Shown piece by piece: positions 17,031 through 26,379 of a stretch of 61,093 nt of DNA. Location of the stretch: the NCBI GenBank assembly GCA_963605745.1, contig CAVCWT010000016.1, forward strand, positions 1-61,093, given 5' to 3'. Source of the DNA: CAG-791 sp963605745. GTDB taxonomy: Bacteria; Bacillota; Clostridia; Lachnospirales; Lachnospiraceae. The first letter of the stretch is position 1, and the number at the start of each line of letters is the position of its first letter. The notes below the pieces were generated by a model. It made no database searches. It was not told where the DNA came from and saw only the letters and a list, made by a program, of their open reading frames with translations. The translations under genes and the position numbers were made by a program.

Positions 17031-19994
17031 ATGGCAGCAAAGATGAAAAAGCCGGATTACTGGCCGGCTCTGGTAAGGGCCGAGCAGCTGGCACAGGGCC
17101 AGAAGAAAAACGACGAGAAGCGCCGCAGTCTGATTCATAAGGAAGACTGTATCCGTATCACGGGGGCACGGGAGCACAATCTGAAGGGAGTGGATCTCAC
17201 CATCCCGCGAAATGAGCTGGTGGTCCTGACTGGTTTGTCGGGCTCCGGGAAATCGAGCCTTGCCTTTGATACGATCTATGCGGAAGGGCAGCGGCGCTAT
17301 ATGGAATCGCTGTCTTCCTATGCGAGACAGTTCCTGGGGCAGATGGAAAAGCCGGACGTGGATCAGATCGAGGGACTGTCTCCTGCTATCTCCATTGATC
17401 AGAAATCGACAAACCGAAACCCCAGATCTACCGTGGGAACGGTGACGGAGATTTATGACTATTTCCGCCTTTTGTATGCCCGAATTGGAATCCCTCATTG
17501 TCCGAACTGCGGCAAGGTCATTGCCAAACAGACCGTGGATCAGATGGTGGATCAGGTAAAGCGCCTGCCGGAGGGCAGTAAGCTTCTGATTCTGGCACCG
17601 GTTGTCCGCGGCAAAAAGGGACGTCACGAGAAGGTCATTGAGCAGGCAAGACGTGCCGGCTATGTCCGAATCCGCATCGACGGAAATCAATACGATCTGT
17701 CAGATGAGGAGATCAAGCTGGATAAAAATATCAAGCACAGCATTGAGGTGGTTATTGACCGACTGGTTGTGCGTGAGGGGATGGACCGGCGCCTGACGGA
17801 TTCTCTGGAAAATGCCTTGAATCTGGCAGAGGGACTGGCACAGGTGCAGGTGGTGGACGGAGAGCTGCTGCAGTTCTCCCAGAGCTTTGCCTGCCCGGAC
17901 TGCGGACTCAGTATTCCGGAGATTGAACCCCGGAGCTTTTCGTTTAATAATCCCTTTGGTGCCTGCCCGGACTGCGCCGGAATCGGCTACAAGATGGAAT
18001 TTGATCCGGAGCTGATGATTCCGGACCGCAGCAAATCGATCAATGAGGGTGCCATCGCAGTGACGGGGTGGGCCAGCTGCACCAAGGAAGGCAGCTGGAC
18101 CAATGCCACGCTCCTGGGACTGGCAGAGCATTTTCATTTCAGTCTGGACATACCGTGGGAGGAGCTGCCGGCCGAGGCGCAGAAGGTCCTGGTGTATGGT
18201 TCTCCTGAGGAGTTCGAAATTTACTATAAGAGCCAGACCAGTGTCAGCAAGGTTGCATATCGGATCACCTTTGAGGGGATTCTGGAGAATACCTATCGCC
18301 GCTATAAAGAGACGAGTGAACGGATGCGTCAGGAGTACGAACAGTTCATGCGGGTCAGTCCCTGCAAGCTCTGCGGCGGAAAGAGACTAAAAAAAGAGTC
18401 CCTGGCCGTGACGGTGGGTGACCGGAATATTTATGATGTGACCTGTCTGTCTGTCCGCGAGCTCCTGACCTTCGTGCAGGAGCTGCAGCTGACGGAGCAG
18501 CAGCACCTGATCGGAGAACAGATCCTGAAGGAGATTCGAAACCGCGTATCCTTCCTTAGCAACGTGGGTCTGGACTATCTCTCCTTGTCCCGGGCAACGG
18601 CAACGCTGTCCGGCGGCGAGGCCCAGCGCATCCGCCTGGCTACCCAGATCGGATCCGGACTGGTGGGCGTCTGCTACATCCTGGATGAGCCGTCCATCGG
18701 ACTCCATCAAAGGGACAATGACAAGCTCCTTCGGACTCTCAAGAATCTGCGCGATATGTGGAATACCGTGATTGTGGTAGAGCACGACGAGGATACCATG
18801 CGGGCGGCAGACTACATTGTGGACGTCGGCCCCGGAGCCGGCTCTCACGGTGGCGAGATTGTCGCCTGCGGAACGGCCGAAGAGATCATGGAAAATCCCC
18901 GCTCCATTACCGGCCAATATCTGTCCGGTAAAAAGTTCGTCCCGGTTCCGGCTAAACGCAGAACGCCGACAGGGTGGCTGCACCTCAAGGGTGCTGCCAT
19001 GAACAACCTGAAGGATGTGGACGTGGACATTCCACTGGGGGTTCTGTGCCTTGTAACCGGGGTTTCCGGCTCCGGCAAGAGCTCTTTGGTCAATGAGATT
19101 CTGTATAACCGCCTGGCAAGAGATCTGAACCATGCGAGAACCATTCCGGGACCGCACAGGAGTCTGGAAGGCGTGGAACAGCTGGATAAGGTGATCAATA
19201 TCGATCAGTCACCGATTGGACGGACGCCGAGATCAAACCCGGCTACCTATACCGGCGTATTTGATATCATTCGGGATCTGTTCGCGGGGACCCCGGATGC
19301 CAAGGCAAAAGGCTATTCCAAGGGACGGTTTTCCTTTAATGTAAAGGGAGGAAGGTGCGAGGCCTGCTCCGGCGATGGCATTTTGAAGATCGAAATGCAT
19401 TTCCTTCCGGATGTTTATGTGCCCTGCGAAGTCTGCGGCGGCAAGAGATACAACCGGGAAACACTGGAGGTGCGTTATAAAGGCAAGAATATCTATGATG
19501 TTCTGGATATGACCATTGAAGAGGCTGTAAAATTCTTTGAAAACGTTCCTTCTGTCCGGGACAAGATTCAGACCCTGTATGACGTGGGACTGGGCTACGT
19601 CAAGCTGGGACAGCCCAGTACGGAATTGTCCGGCGGCGAGGCGCAGAGAATCAAACTGGCAGCTGAGCTCTCCCGCAGATCCACCGGCAAAACCATCTAT
19701 ATTCTGGATGAGCCGACAACCGGCCTGCATTTTGAGGACGTCCGTAAGCTGACACAGATCCTGCAAAAGCTCGTGGAAGGTGGCAACAGCGTTGTTGTCA
19801 TTGAACACAACCTGGATGTGATCAAGACGGCGGATTACATCATCGATATGGGACCGGAAGGCGGCGACGGCGGCGGAACCGTGGTGGTGGCAGGAACGCC
19901 CGAAGAGATTGCAAAGTCACACTGGTCGTACACCGGATACTATGTGGACAAGGCACTGCGTCAGACTCCTGCAGCGGAGCTCTCCACCGTCTGA
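17031..19994 (+). CDS. uvrA: Excinuclease ABC subunit A
   Basis: Damage-sensing ATPase of nucleotide excision repair. Two ABC modules: Walker A GLSGSGKSS (68-76) and GVSGSGKSS near 677, each with its LSGGEAQRI signature, and zinc fingers of the CPxCG type (CPNCGK near 155, CPDCG near 285, CEACSGDG near 780). Family members usually begin near RGAREHNLK; here about 38 extra basic residues precede it. I prefer ATG 17031, with GAGG six bases upstream, over ATG 17019, four codons earlier with no good ribosome site. Confidence 0.97.
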   Translation: MAAKMKKPDYWPALVRAEQLAQGQKKNDEKRRSLIHKEDCIRITGAREHNLKGVDLTIPRNELVVLTGLSGSGKSSLAFDTIYAEGQRRYMESLSSYARQFLGQMEKPDVDQIEGLSPAISIDQKSTNRNPRSTVGTVTEIYDYFRLLYARIGIPHCPNCGKVIAKQTVDQMVDQVKRLPEGSKLLILAPVVRGKKGRHEKVIEQARRAGYVRIRIDGNQYDLSDEEIKLDKNIKHSIEVVIDRLVVREGMDRRLTDSLENALNLAEGLAQVQVVDGELLQFSQSFACPDCGLSIPEIEPRSFSFNNPFGACPDCAGIGYKMEFDPELMIPDRSKSINEGAIAVTGWASCTKEGSWTNATLLGLAEHFHFSLDIPWEELPAEAQKVLVYGSPEEFEIYYKSQTSVSKVAYRITFEGILENTYRRYKETSERMRQEYEQFMRVSPCKLCGGKRLKKESLAVTVGDRNIYDVTCLSVRELLTFVQELQLTEQQHLIGEQILKEIRNRVSFLSNVGLDYLSLSRATATLSGGEAQRIRLATQIGSGLVGVCYILDEPSIGLHQRDNDKLLRTLKNLRDMWNTVIVVEHDEDTMRAADYIVDVGPGAGSHGGEIVACGTAEEIMENPRSITGQYLSGKKFVPVPAKRRTPTGWLHLKGAAMNNLKDVDVDIPLGVLCLVTGVSGSGKSSLVNEILYNRLARDLNHARTIPGPHRSLEGVEQLDKVINIDQSPIGRTPRSNPATYTGVFDIIRDLFAGTPDAKAKGYSKGRFSFNVKGGRCEACSGDGILKIEMHFLPDVYVPCEVCGGKRYNRETLEVRYKGKNIYDVLDMTIEEAVKFFENVPSVRDKIQTLYDVGLGYVKLGQPSTELSGGEAQRIKLAAELSRRSTGKTIYILDEPTTGLHFEDVRKLTQILQKLVEGGNSVVVIEHNLDVIKTADYIIDMGPEGGDGGGTVVVAGTPEEIAKSHWSYTGYYVDKALRQTPAAELSTV

Positions 19995-20043
19995 TGCAGG
20001 CAGCTGTGAATAACAGGCCGCAAGGGGATCGCAAGGATTTATC

Positions 20044-20607
20044 ATGGAAATGAAGAGGATAACAGATCATTTAAATCATGATCCACAGCTGATTCGGCTG
20101 CGGAAGGCGGAGAACGTGCTGGAAGTCAGTGGAATCGGGGTGATCCTGTTCGGAGTATGGAATGTCCTGCAGATCGGCATCATGCTGCTCGTGAACCAAG
20201 GGAGCATCTTTGGAGCCCTGGAAGAGACAGCAGATTGGAACAGCCGAGAATTTCGATGGATTGTTGCTATCATGATTGGTTTGAGCATGTTCATGATGAT
20301 CTGGATTCGCTGTCAGATCGGAATCTCTGCATCGAGGGAGGCCGAGGGCACAGCACAGAAAGAAAAAAAGATGTATCTGGTGCTGGCGGCGGTAACAGCG
20401 GTGAGCTCACTCTGCAATCTTGCCGCCGATCTCTATCTGGTTGTACATGGGACTGCGGTCCTGGTCTCTTTTGCTGCCATTTTGTTTGAGCTGGTCTCGA
20501 TGCTGACCTCTGTGCAGCTCATCCTGGCGGCAATGACGGTGCGGAGAATCCGCAGAGAACAGGCTGCCTTGGAAGAACCCGGAAGTTTTGTGGGAACCGC
20601 AGAATAG
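20044..20607 (+). CDS. Hypothetical four-helix membrane protein
   Basis: 187 residues that I do not recognise. After a charged N terminus (RITDHLNHDPQLIRLRKAENVLEV) there are four predicted membrane segments at about 28-50, 75-95, 110-130 and 138-160, then a basic-to-acidic tail. AAGGA stands six bases before ATG 20044. The gene lies alone between uvrA and the structured repeat at 20611. Confidence 0.65.
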   Translation: MEMKRITDHLNHDPQLIRLRKAENVLEVSGIGVILFGVWNVLQIGIMLLVNQGSIFGALEETADWNSREFRWIVAIMIGLSMFMMIWIRCQIGISASREAEGTAQKEKKMYLVLAAVTAVSSLCNLAADLYLVVHGTAVLVSFAAILFELVSMLTSVQLILAAMTVRRIRREQAALEEPGSFVGTAE

Positions 20608-20610
20608 ATA

Positions 20611-20820
20611 TGATACCAGGGTCAAAAGGTCCAAAGCTCCGATGAGAGCTTGCTCTCATGAGGAGCTTTGACCTTGGGCCCCGCCAAAACATGAGTAAGT
20701 AGCCATTTTTCGCAGAAAAATGAGCGGATTACGAATGTTTTGAGGATTGCGGGAGCGCAATGCGCGGAGCAATCCGGGTATCATGGGGTCAAAAGGACTT
20801 TTGACCCCGGCATCATAGAT
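20611..20820. repeat. Structured intergenic element of nested hairpins, related to dispersed copies
   Basis: The spacer consists almost entirely of inverted repeats: CAAAGCTCC/GGAGCTTTG around ATGAGAGC-TT-GCTCTCAT (20632-20670); CAAAACAT (20685-20692) with ATGTTTTG (20735-20742), enclosing CATTTTTC-GCA-GAAAAATG (20704-20722); GGATTGC/GCAATCC (20743-20774); and GGGGTCAAAAG-GA-CTTTTGACCCC (20785-20808). Both ends show TGATACC/GGTATCA. Parts recur at 1408, 4829 and 38868. It could be a BIME-like repeat, a MITE remnant or a structured RNA; no T run ends it. Confidence 0.8.
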
Positions 20821-20882
20821 ATGTGGAAACAAGATGATCCTGCGGCCGTGATTTGGCGCGGGATGGATTCGGTAATAAAACC

Positions 20883-22082
20883 ATGCAGGAAGATTTTCAT
20901 TATTACGCAACCTACCTGGCTGCCTATCTGGCCGGTTATTCTCACGAGGAGAGTCTGGACCTTTGTTACAGTGCGCAGTTCGTGGACTGCTGCTCCAGAT
21001 CCCTGCTGGCAGGGATTCACGGCCCGGTATCGGCGGCAACCACGCAGCTGCAGCTGGAACTGATGGAGGCCGGAACCGATAAGGCCAGCCGTCAGAACAT
21101 GACCCGCATCTGGGCCTCGTTTCATTTCCTGCCTTTTGATCTCTATGCAAAGGTTGGGAGAGGGACGAGAAATTACAGGGATAAATACCGGCTGATCTGC
21201 GATACCAACAGTGACCTTCTGGTACGCACAGTAGAGCTTGCCGGGGGGAGGCCAATCCCGGCCGCAGGCATTGCCATGCATGTGCTGGCAGATACGTGGG
21301 CGCATCGTTATTTTGCAGGAACACCGTCACTCGTGATCAACAATACAGGTTTTGGCTTCCGGGAGCTGATCCCGGAGGGAAATGGCTTCCGCGAGGAACA
21401 CGTGAGCTGGCATCACAATGTGGCAGGACCGGACAACCCGGAAAAAGGAAAATATACGAACACGGTATTTCGAGGGACAGAATACTCCGTGATGAATCTG
21501 GGGCATGGGCGAGCAGGACATTTTCCGGATTACAGCTACGCCAGGTATCGATATCTGCCGGCCTGGGGGCAGTACGCAGAGGTCTTGAAGGACAATCCGG
21601 CGGACTATTGGCAGGCCTTCTGTCAGATGGTCTATGCCCTTCGATTCCTGCGGGGTGAATCTGCATCCTTTGAAAAGGATACCTACGACACGGTGCTGAC
21701 AGAGCCGCTTCGGGAGGAAATCTGTCAGATTCTGGAGTGCAGACAGCGGATCGCCTGCAGAGAGTGGAAGGCGATCGGCGAGAAGCTGTCCGGGTGCGAG
21801 ATTCCGGATTTTACCGTGGAGACCTGGACGGCAGAATACAAGGCTGCTATGCCGGAGAGGAAAAATAACACGCGCCTCGGCCAGTTCATTCTGGCAGCGC
21901 AGCGCCAGAAGAGCATGGTGACAGGGCAGATTGCCCGTTCCGGAAACTGCCTGGCAGGAAAACCAATCGGATTCGAGCATTCCGGCTTTGCCAGCCGGGA
22001 GGAGTATATGGATTATACAGATCACGATCCAGGGAAAACGCCTCTTCATTCGGATTTCCCGGGGCAGGAGAAAAGCTTATGA
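20883..22082 (+). CDS. DUF6765 family protein (phospholipase C-like fold suspected)
   Basis: 399 residues from ATG 20883. The start MQEDFHYYATYLAAYLAGYSHEES and LCYSAQFVDCC match the DUF6765 family; the conserved His and Asp (DFHYY, HVLADTWAHRYFAG, SWHHNV) look like metal ligands resembling zinc-dependent phospholipase C folds. Activity is not established. No good ribosome site precedes it; TTG 20853 is an alternative 10 codons earlier. It overlaps the next membrane protein gene by 4 bases, so the two are probably co-translated. Confidence 0.72.
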   Translation: MQEDFHYYATYLAAYLAGYSHEESLDLCYSAQFVDCCSRSLLAGIHGPVSAATTQLQLELMEAGTDKASRQNMTRIWASFHFLPFDLYAKVGRGTRNYRDKYRLICDTNSDLLVRTVELAGGRPIPAAGIAMHVLADTWAHRYFAGTPSLVINNTGFGFRELIPEGNGFREEHVSWHHNVAGPDNPEKGKYTNTVFRGTEYSVMNLGHGRAGHFPDYSYARYRYLPAWGQYAEVLKDNPADYWQAFCQMVYALRFLRGESASFEKDTYDTVLTEPLREEICQILECRQRIACREWKAIGEKLSGCEIPDFTVETWTAEYKAAMPERKNNTRLGQFILAAQRQKSMVTGQIARSGNCLAGKPIGFEHSGFASREEYMDYTDHDPGKTPLHSDFPGQEKSL

Positions 22083-22591
22083 CCAGAGGACAGAGAATCT
22101 GGAATATTCTGACCGGGGTGGTTCTGCTGCTGCTCGGTGTGGGTATGCTGCTCCTGAAGGGAAACGGATATTACCTGGCACTGTTCCTTTTGCAGCTCAC
22201 ACTTATCGCCGGCGGAATTCGTCAGATTGTGTATTATCTGGTGCTGGCCCGGTACATGGTAGGCGGCTGGCGAACCCTGTTCGAAGGTGTGATTACGATG
22301 AACATGGGATTCTTCACTCTGTCTTTGACCAGCGTGTCGGTGCGGTATGTCATGCTGTATCTGGTTGGCGTGAATCTCTTCAACGGACTGGTGAGCGTGC
22401 TGCGGGCAGTGGAAGCAAAGAGAGCCAGGACTCCGTTCTGGCTGATGAACCTGGGCGCGGGAATTGTGATCATTGCACTGTCTGCAGCAGGATTGTTCTA
22501 TTCCGGTTCCATGTGGATTGCATCGGCCTTGTATTGCCTGACACTGGCATACACGGGGATTTTCCGGCTGATCAAGGGATTTTTGCAGTAG
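22079..22591 (+). CDS. DUF308/HdeD-like membrane protein
   Basis: 170 residues with six hydrophobic segments and short loops, as in the DUF308/HdeD family (ILTGVVLLLLGVGMLLLKG, then paired helices with GVITMNMGFFTL and NLGAGIVIIALSAAGL). Function is unknown. Its ATGA overlap with the DUF6765 gene suggests a functional pair. Confidence 0.75.
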   Translation: MTRGQRIWNILTGVVLLLLGVGMLLLKGNGYYLALFLLQLTLIAGGIRQIVYYLVLARYMVGGWRTLFEGVITMNMGFFTLSLTSVSVRYVMLYLVGVNLFNGLVSVLRAVEAKRARTPFWLMNLGAGIVIIALSAAGLFYSGSMWIASALYCLTLAYTGIFRLIKGFLQ

Positions 22592-22633
22592 CGAGGTTTC
22601 CGGTTCACACTCCTGCCGGTGACAGAGCCCTGC

Positions 22634-22649
22634 GATGCGGGTGCTAAAT
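22634..22649. repeat. GATGCGGGTGCTAAAT motif, copy before mreB
   Basis: The 16 bases are identical to 31083-31098 upstream of glmM. Related GTGCTAAA sites occur at 4642 and, inverted, at 61093. It sits about 230 bases before mreB in a 285-base spacer. Confidence 0.7.
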
Positions 22650-22684
22650 CGTTGTGATTTTTTCGTAAACTCCGCGCAGGAGCA

Positions 22685-22713
22685 TGGAAAAGGCTTGTCA
22701 CGTAGTTTATACT
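22685..22713 (+). promoter_or_regulatory. Probable sigma-A promoter of mreB
   Basis: TGGAAA (22685-22690), 17-base spacer, TATACT (22708-22713). It leaves a leader of about 155 bases containing short hairpins (GCTG-ATTCGT-CAGC and a GCCG-rich one). Confidence 0.5.
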
Positions 22714-22876
22714 TAGGAAGATGCTGATTCGTCAGCAACGCCTTAAGAAGCTGCCGGTTTCGCGGCGGCTGTAATAGAACACAGGAACAGGAATCAGTGC
22801 ACTTGCGTGCGTGCCTTTTTGGGAAACGCAGTACGAGACAGGCAGCACTGTGAATCATAAATACAGAGGAAAAAAT

Positions 22877-23881
22877 ATGGCATTACAGCATTCAGATATC
22901 GGAATTGACCTGGGAACCGCCAGTGTCCTGGTATATATCAGAGGGAGAGGAGTTGTCCTGAAGGAGCCCTCCGTTGTTGCATTTGATCGCGATACGAACA
23001 AAATCAAGGCCATTGGTGAGGATGCCCGGCTGATGCTGGGACGTACGCCGGGCAATATTGTGGCTGTTCGCCCGCTTCGTCAGGGCGTCATTTCAGACTA
23101 TACGGTTACAGAGAAGATGATGAAATATTTCATCCAGAAGGCTGTGGGGCGCCGCACATTCCGTAAGCCCCGCATTGCCGTCTGTGTACCCAGCCAGGTG
23201 ACGGAGGTCGAGAAAAAGGCTGTAGAGGATGCAACCTTCCAGGCAGGAGCCCGCGAGGTTTATATCATTGAGGAGCCGATCGCAGCAGCCATTGGCGCGG
23301 GAATCGATATTTCCAAGCCCTGCGGCAATATGGTGGTGGATATCGGCGGCGGAACCACGGATATTGCAGTCATCTCCCTTGGCGGGACGGTTGTCAGCAC
23401 CTCCATCAAGGTTGCCGGCGATGACTTTGACGATGCGTTGGTTCGCTATATGCGTAAAAAATACAACCTCCTGGTCGGTGAACGGACGGCAGAAGATATT
23501 AAGATCAAGATCGGCAGCTGCTATCCATCGGTTGAGGAGGATTATGTGGAGATCCGGGGTCGTAACCTGGTGACCGGTCTGCCCCGCACCATCAAGGTTT
23601 CCTCGAGCGAAACCGAGGAGGCTCTCAAGGAGGCAACCAACCAGATCGTAGAGGCAATTCACAGCGTTCTGGAGAAGACACCTCCGGAGCTGGCAGCAGA
23701 CATTGCTGACCGCGGCATTGTGTTGACCGGCGGTGGTTCCCTTCTGAATGGCCTGGAGGAGCTGATCACCAGCAAGACAGGCATCAGCGCTGTGACGGCA
23801 GAGGATCCGATGACGGCAGTGGCCATCGGAACCGGCAAATATGTGGAGTTTATCGCAGGTGAGAGCTCCATTGAGACCTGA
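22877..23881 (+). CDS. mreB: MreB-family rod-shape actin homologue
   Basis: 334 residues, full length, bacterial actin that guides lateral wall synthesis under the membrane. The phosphate motif GIDLGTASVLVYI, the connecting IEEPIAAAIGAG, the phosphate-2 motif VVDIGGGTTDIAVISLGG and the adenosine motif GIVLTGGGSLL are present. ATG 22877 follows AGAGGAA; the frame is open to 22811 without a ribosome site. No mreC or mreD adjoins, so Mbl or MreBH type cannot be excluded. Confidence 0.93.
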   Translation: MALQHSDIGIDLGTASVLVYIRGRGVVLKEPSVVAFDRDTNKIKAIGEDARLMLGRTPGNIVAVRPLRQGVISDYTVTEKMMKYFIQKAVGRRTFRKPRIAVCVPSQVTEVEKKAVEDATFQAGAREVYIIEEPIAAAIGAGIDISKPCGNMVVDIGGGTTDIAVISLGGTVVSTSIKVAGDDFDDALVRYMRKKYNLLVGERTAEDIKIKIGSCYPSVEEDYVEIRGRNLVTGLPRTIKVSSSETEEALKEATNQIVEAIHSVLEKTPPELAADIADRGIVLTGGGSLLNGLEELITSKTGISAVTAEDPMTAVAIGTGKYVEFIAGESSIET

Positions 23882-24005
23882 TTGTGAAAGGAGCAGTCAG
23901 GGGATTGTGTAGCAAAAGGTTCGAATCTGCAGAGCTTGTTCCCTGTTCTCATGAGGAGGTTCAGGCTTGCAGTGGAATTGCAGAACAAGATCATTGAATC
24001 TTACG

Positions 24006-24036
24006 GCCGGGCGGGAATTCCTGCCTGGCTTTTTTT
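24006..24036 (+). terminator. Rho-independent terminator after mreB
   Basis: GCCGGGCGGGAA pairs with TTCCTGCCTGGC (24006-24029) with two G-U pairs, then seven T. It ends only nine bases before the recD2 start. Confidence 0.88.
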
Positions 24037-24045
24037 ACAGATGCT

Positions 24046-26379
24046 ATGGAACAGATCAAGGGCTACGTTTCTGCGGTAATTTACCGCAATAAGGATAATT
24101 TATATACCGTTTTTGAGGTGACGCAGGACGGAGAACAGGTCACCTGCACGGGCTTTCCGGCTGCCATCTCTGAAGGCGAGAGCGTGGAGATCACCGGCGA
24201 GGTGGTGACGCACCCGGTTTACGGAGATCAGCTGAAGGTATCGGATTACAAGGTGGTTCGTCCGGAAGGCAGCCAGGCAGTGTACCGGTATCTGGCCTCC
24301 GGTGCGATCAAGGGGATTGGAGAATCTCTGGCCGCACGGATTGTCAAAAAATTCGGCGAAGACACCATGCGCATTCTGGACGAAGAACCGGAGCGTCTGG
24401 TGGAGGTTCGGGGAATCAGTGAGAGAATCGCACGCGAAGTCTCTGCGCAGCTCATGGAAAAAAAGGACGTGCGGGATGCCATGGTATATCTGCAGCAGTA
24501 TGGACTGGGCGGCCGGAAGGCGGTGAAGATCTGGGAGACCTACGGCGAAGAGATGTACAACGTTCTGAGGGAGAATCCCTACCGGCTTGCTGAAGAGGTG
24601 TCGGGGATTGGGTTTACGCTGGCGGATGAGATTGCCGTTCGCAGCGGAATTCAGATGGATTCGGATTACCGGATTCGCAGCGGGATTCTGTTCCTTTTGT
24701 CCGGGAATCTTCAGGAGGGTAGCAGCTATCTGCCAAAGAGTGTTCTGCTGCAGCGGGCGAAAGAGCTGCTGCATGTGCCGGCAGAGGCAATTCAGGTGCA
24801 GCTGGAGAACCTTGCTATGGAACGCAAGGTTCGAATCCGGGTACCGGAGGTGAATGAAACGGCTTCATCCGGGAAGCTTCTTTCTGACCTTGCAGAGGAA
24901 GGAACGGCGGCAGTCAGGGAGAGCGAAGCTCCTGCAGATCCCCAGGTCTATTCCGCCTATGCCTACAGTCTGGAACAGAATATTGCCAGACGCCTTCTGG
25001 ATCTGGATTCTGTAAAGAGAAAGAGCTTTACCAATAAGGAGATTCAGACACGAATCCGTCACATCGAAGAACATGAGAACATTGCGCTGGACGACCTCCA
25101 GAGAAAGGCCGTCGGGCTGGCTGTTACACGCGGCGTTCTCCTCATCAGCGGTGGTCCCGGTACTGGCAAAACAACGACGATCAATACCATCATCCGTTTC
25201 TTTTTATCGGATGTAAAGTCGGTCCTATTGGCGGCCCCGACGGGAAGAGCTGCCAAGCGAATGACGGAAACCACCGGACATGAAGCCATGACCATCCATC
25301 GGCTTCTCGGTTATAAGGCAATAGGCGATGATGCCGCGGAAGTGACAGGATCTGCAGAAGAATCCTGGCGCTTCGAACGGGACGAGGACAATCCGCTGGA
25401 GGCGGATGTTGTCATCATTGATGAGATGTCGATGGTGGACCTGTTCCTGTTCCATGCACTGCTGCAGGCAATTCGGCCGGGAACCAGGCTGATCATGGTG
25501 GGAGACATTCATCAGCTGCCCAGTGTCGGACCCGGACGGATCCTGCAGGATATGATGGAATCCGGACAGTTCAGCAGCATTACGCTGCAGAAGGTGTTCC
25601 GGCAGGCACAGCAGAGCGACATCATTATGAACGCACACCGGATTCTGCAGGGGGAGCCGCTGGAGCTGAGCAATAAATCCAAGGATTTCTTTTTCCTGGA
25701 GCGAAAGGATCCGCAGGTGATTTACAAACATATTGTCATGCTGATCCGCGAAATGCTGCCTCGCTATGTGGAGGGCAGTCAGGATGACATTCAGGTGCTG
25801 ACGCCCATGCGCAAGGGGGCACTTGGGTGCATCCGGTTAAACGAGGTGCTGCAGAGCGTTCTGAATCCGGCGTCATCGGAAAAAGCGGAGACAACAGCAC
25901 ATGATCAGATTTTCCGCGTGGGGGATAAGGTCATGCAGACGCGGAACAATTACCAGATTGAATGGGAGGTTCCGGGAAATTTTGGCATGCCGATTGATAA
26001 GGGAACCGGTGTGTTTAATGGTGACTTTGGAATGATTCTGGAGCTGGATAAGGACAGAGCAGAGCTCGTAGTCCGCTTTGATGAGGACCGCGTGGTCCAT
26101 TATCCGTTTACGCAGCTGGATGATCTGGAGCTGGCCTATGCCATTACCGTACATAAATCACAGGGATCCGAATATCCGGCGGTGATTCTGCCGCTTTTGT
26201 CGGGCCCTTCCGGACTGTTCAACCGAAATCTCTTGTATACTGCCATTACAAGAGCGCGAAAATGCGTTGTGGTTCTGGGAGATCCGGAGGCCGTGGTCAG
26301 AATGGAACGCAACGTCAGCACCTATACCAGATATTCAGGATTAAAGGATCGAATCCGGGAGATGAGTCAGGTTGAATAA
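24046..26379 (+). CDS. recD2: RecD2-type 5'-3' DNA helicase
   Basis: 777 residues, superfamily 1B helicase not bound to RecBC. An N-terminal OB/helix-hairpin-helix region (EDPERL-like repeats, VRGISERIA) precedes the motor: Walker A GGPGTGKTTT near 368-377, motif II VVIIDEMSMVD, and UvrD-C2-like VHKSQGSEYPAVI near 700. No Shine-Dalgarno sequence is visible before ATG 24046, because the mreB terminator T-run fills that position. Confidence 0.95.
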   Translation: MEQIKGYVSAVIYRNKDNLYTVFEVTQDGEQVTCTGFPAAISEGESVEITGEVVTHPVYGDQLKVSDYKVVRPEGSQAVYRYLASGAIKGIGESLAARIVKKFGEDTMRILDEEPERLVEVRGISERIAREVSAQLMEKKDVRDAMVYLQQYGLGGRKAVKIWETYGEEMYNVLRENPYRLAEEVSGIGFTLADEIAVRSGIQMDSDYRIRSGILFLLSGNLQEGSSYLPKSVLLQRAKELLHVPAEAIQVQLENLAMERKVRIRVPEVNETASSGKLLSDLAEEGTAAVRESEAPADPQVYSAYAYSLEQNIARRLLDLDSVKRKSFTNKEIQTRIRHIEEHENIALDDLQRKAVGLAVTRGVLLISGGPGTGKTTTINTIIRFFLSDVKSVLLAAPTGRAAKRMTETTGHEAMTIHRLLGYKAIGDDAAEVTGSAEESWRFERDEDNPLEADVVIIDEMSMVDLFLFHALLQAIRPGTRLIMVGDIHQLPSVGPGRILQDMMESGQFSSITLQKVFRQAQQSDIIMNAHRILQGEPLELSNKSKDFFFLERKDPQVIYKHIVMLIREMLPRYVEGSQDDIQVLTPMRKGALGCIRLNEVLQSVLNPASSEKAETTAHDQIFRVGDKVMQTRNNYQIEWEVPGNFGMPIDKGTGVFNGDFGMILELDKDRAELVVRFDEDRVVHYPFTQLDDLELAYAITVHKSQGSEYPAVILPLLSGPSGLFNRNLLYTAITRARKCVVVLGDPEAVVRMERNVSTYTRYSGLKDRIREMSQVE

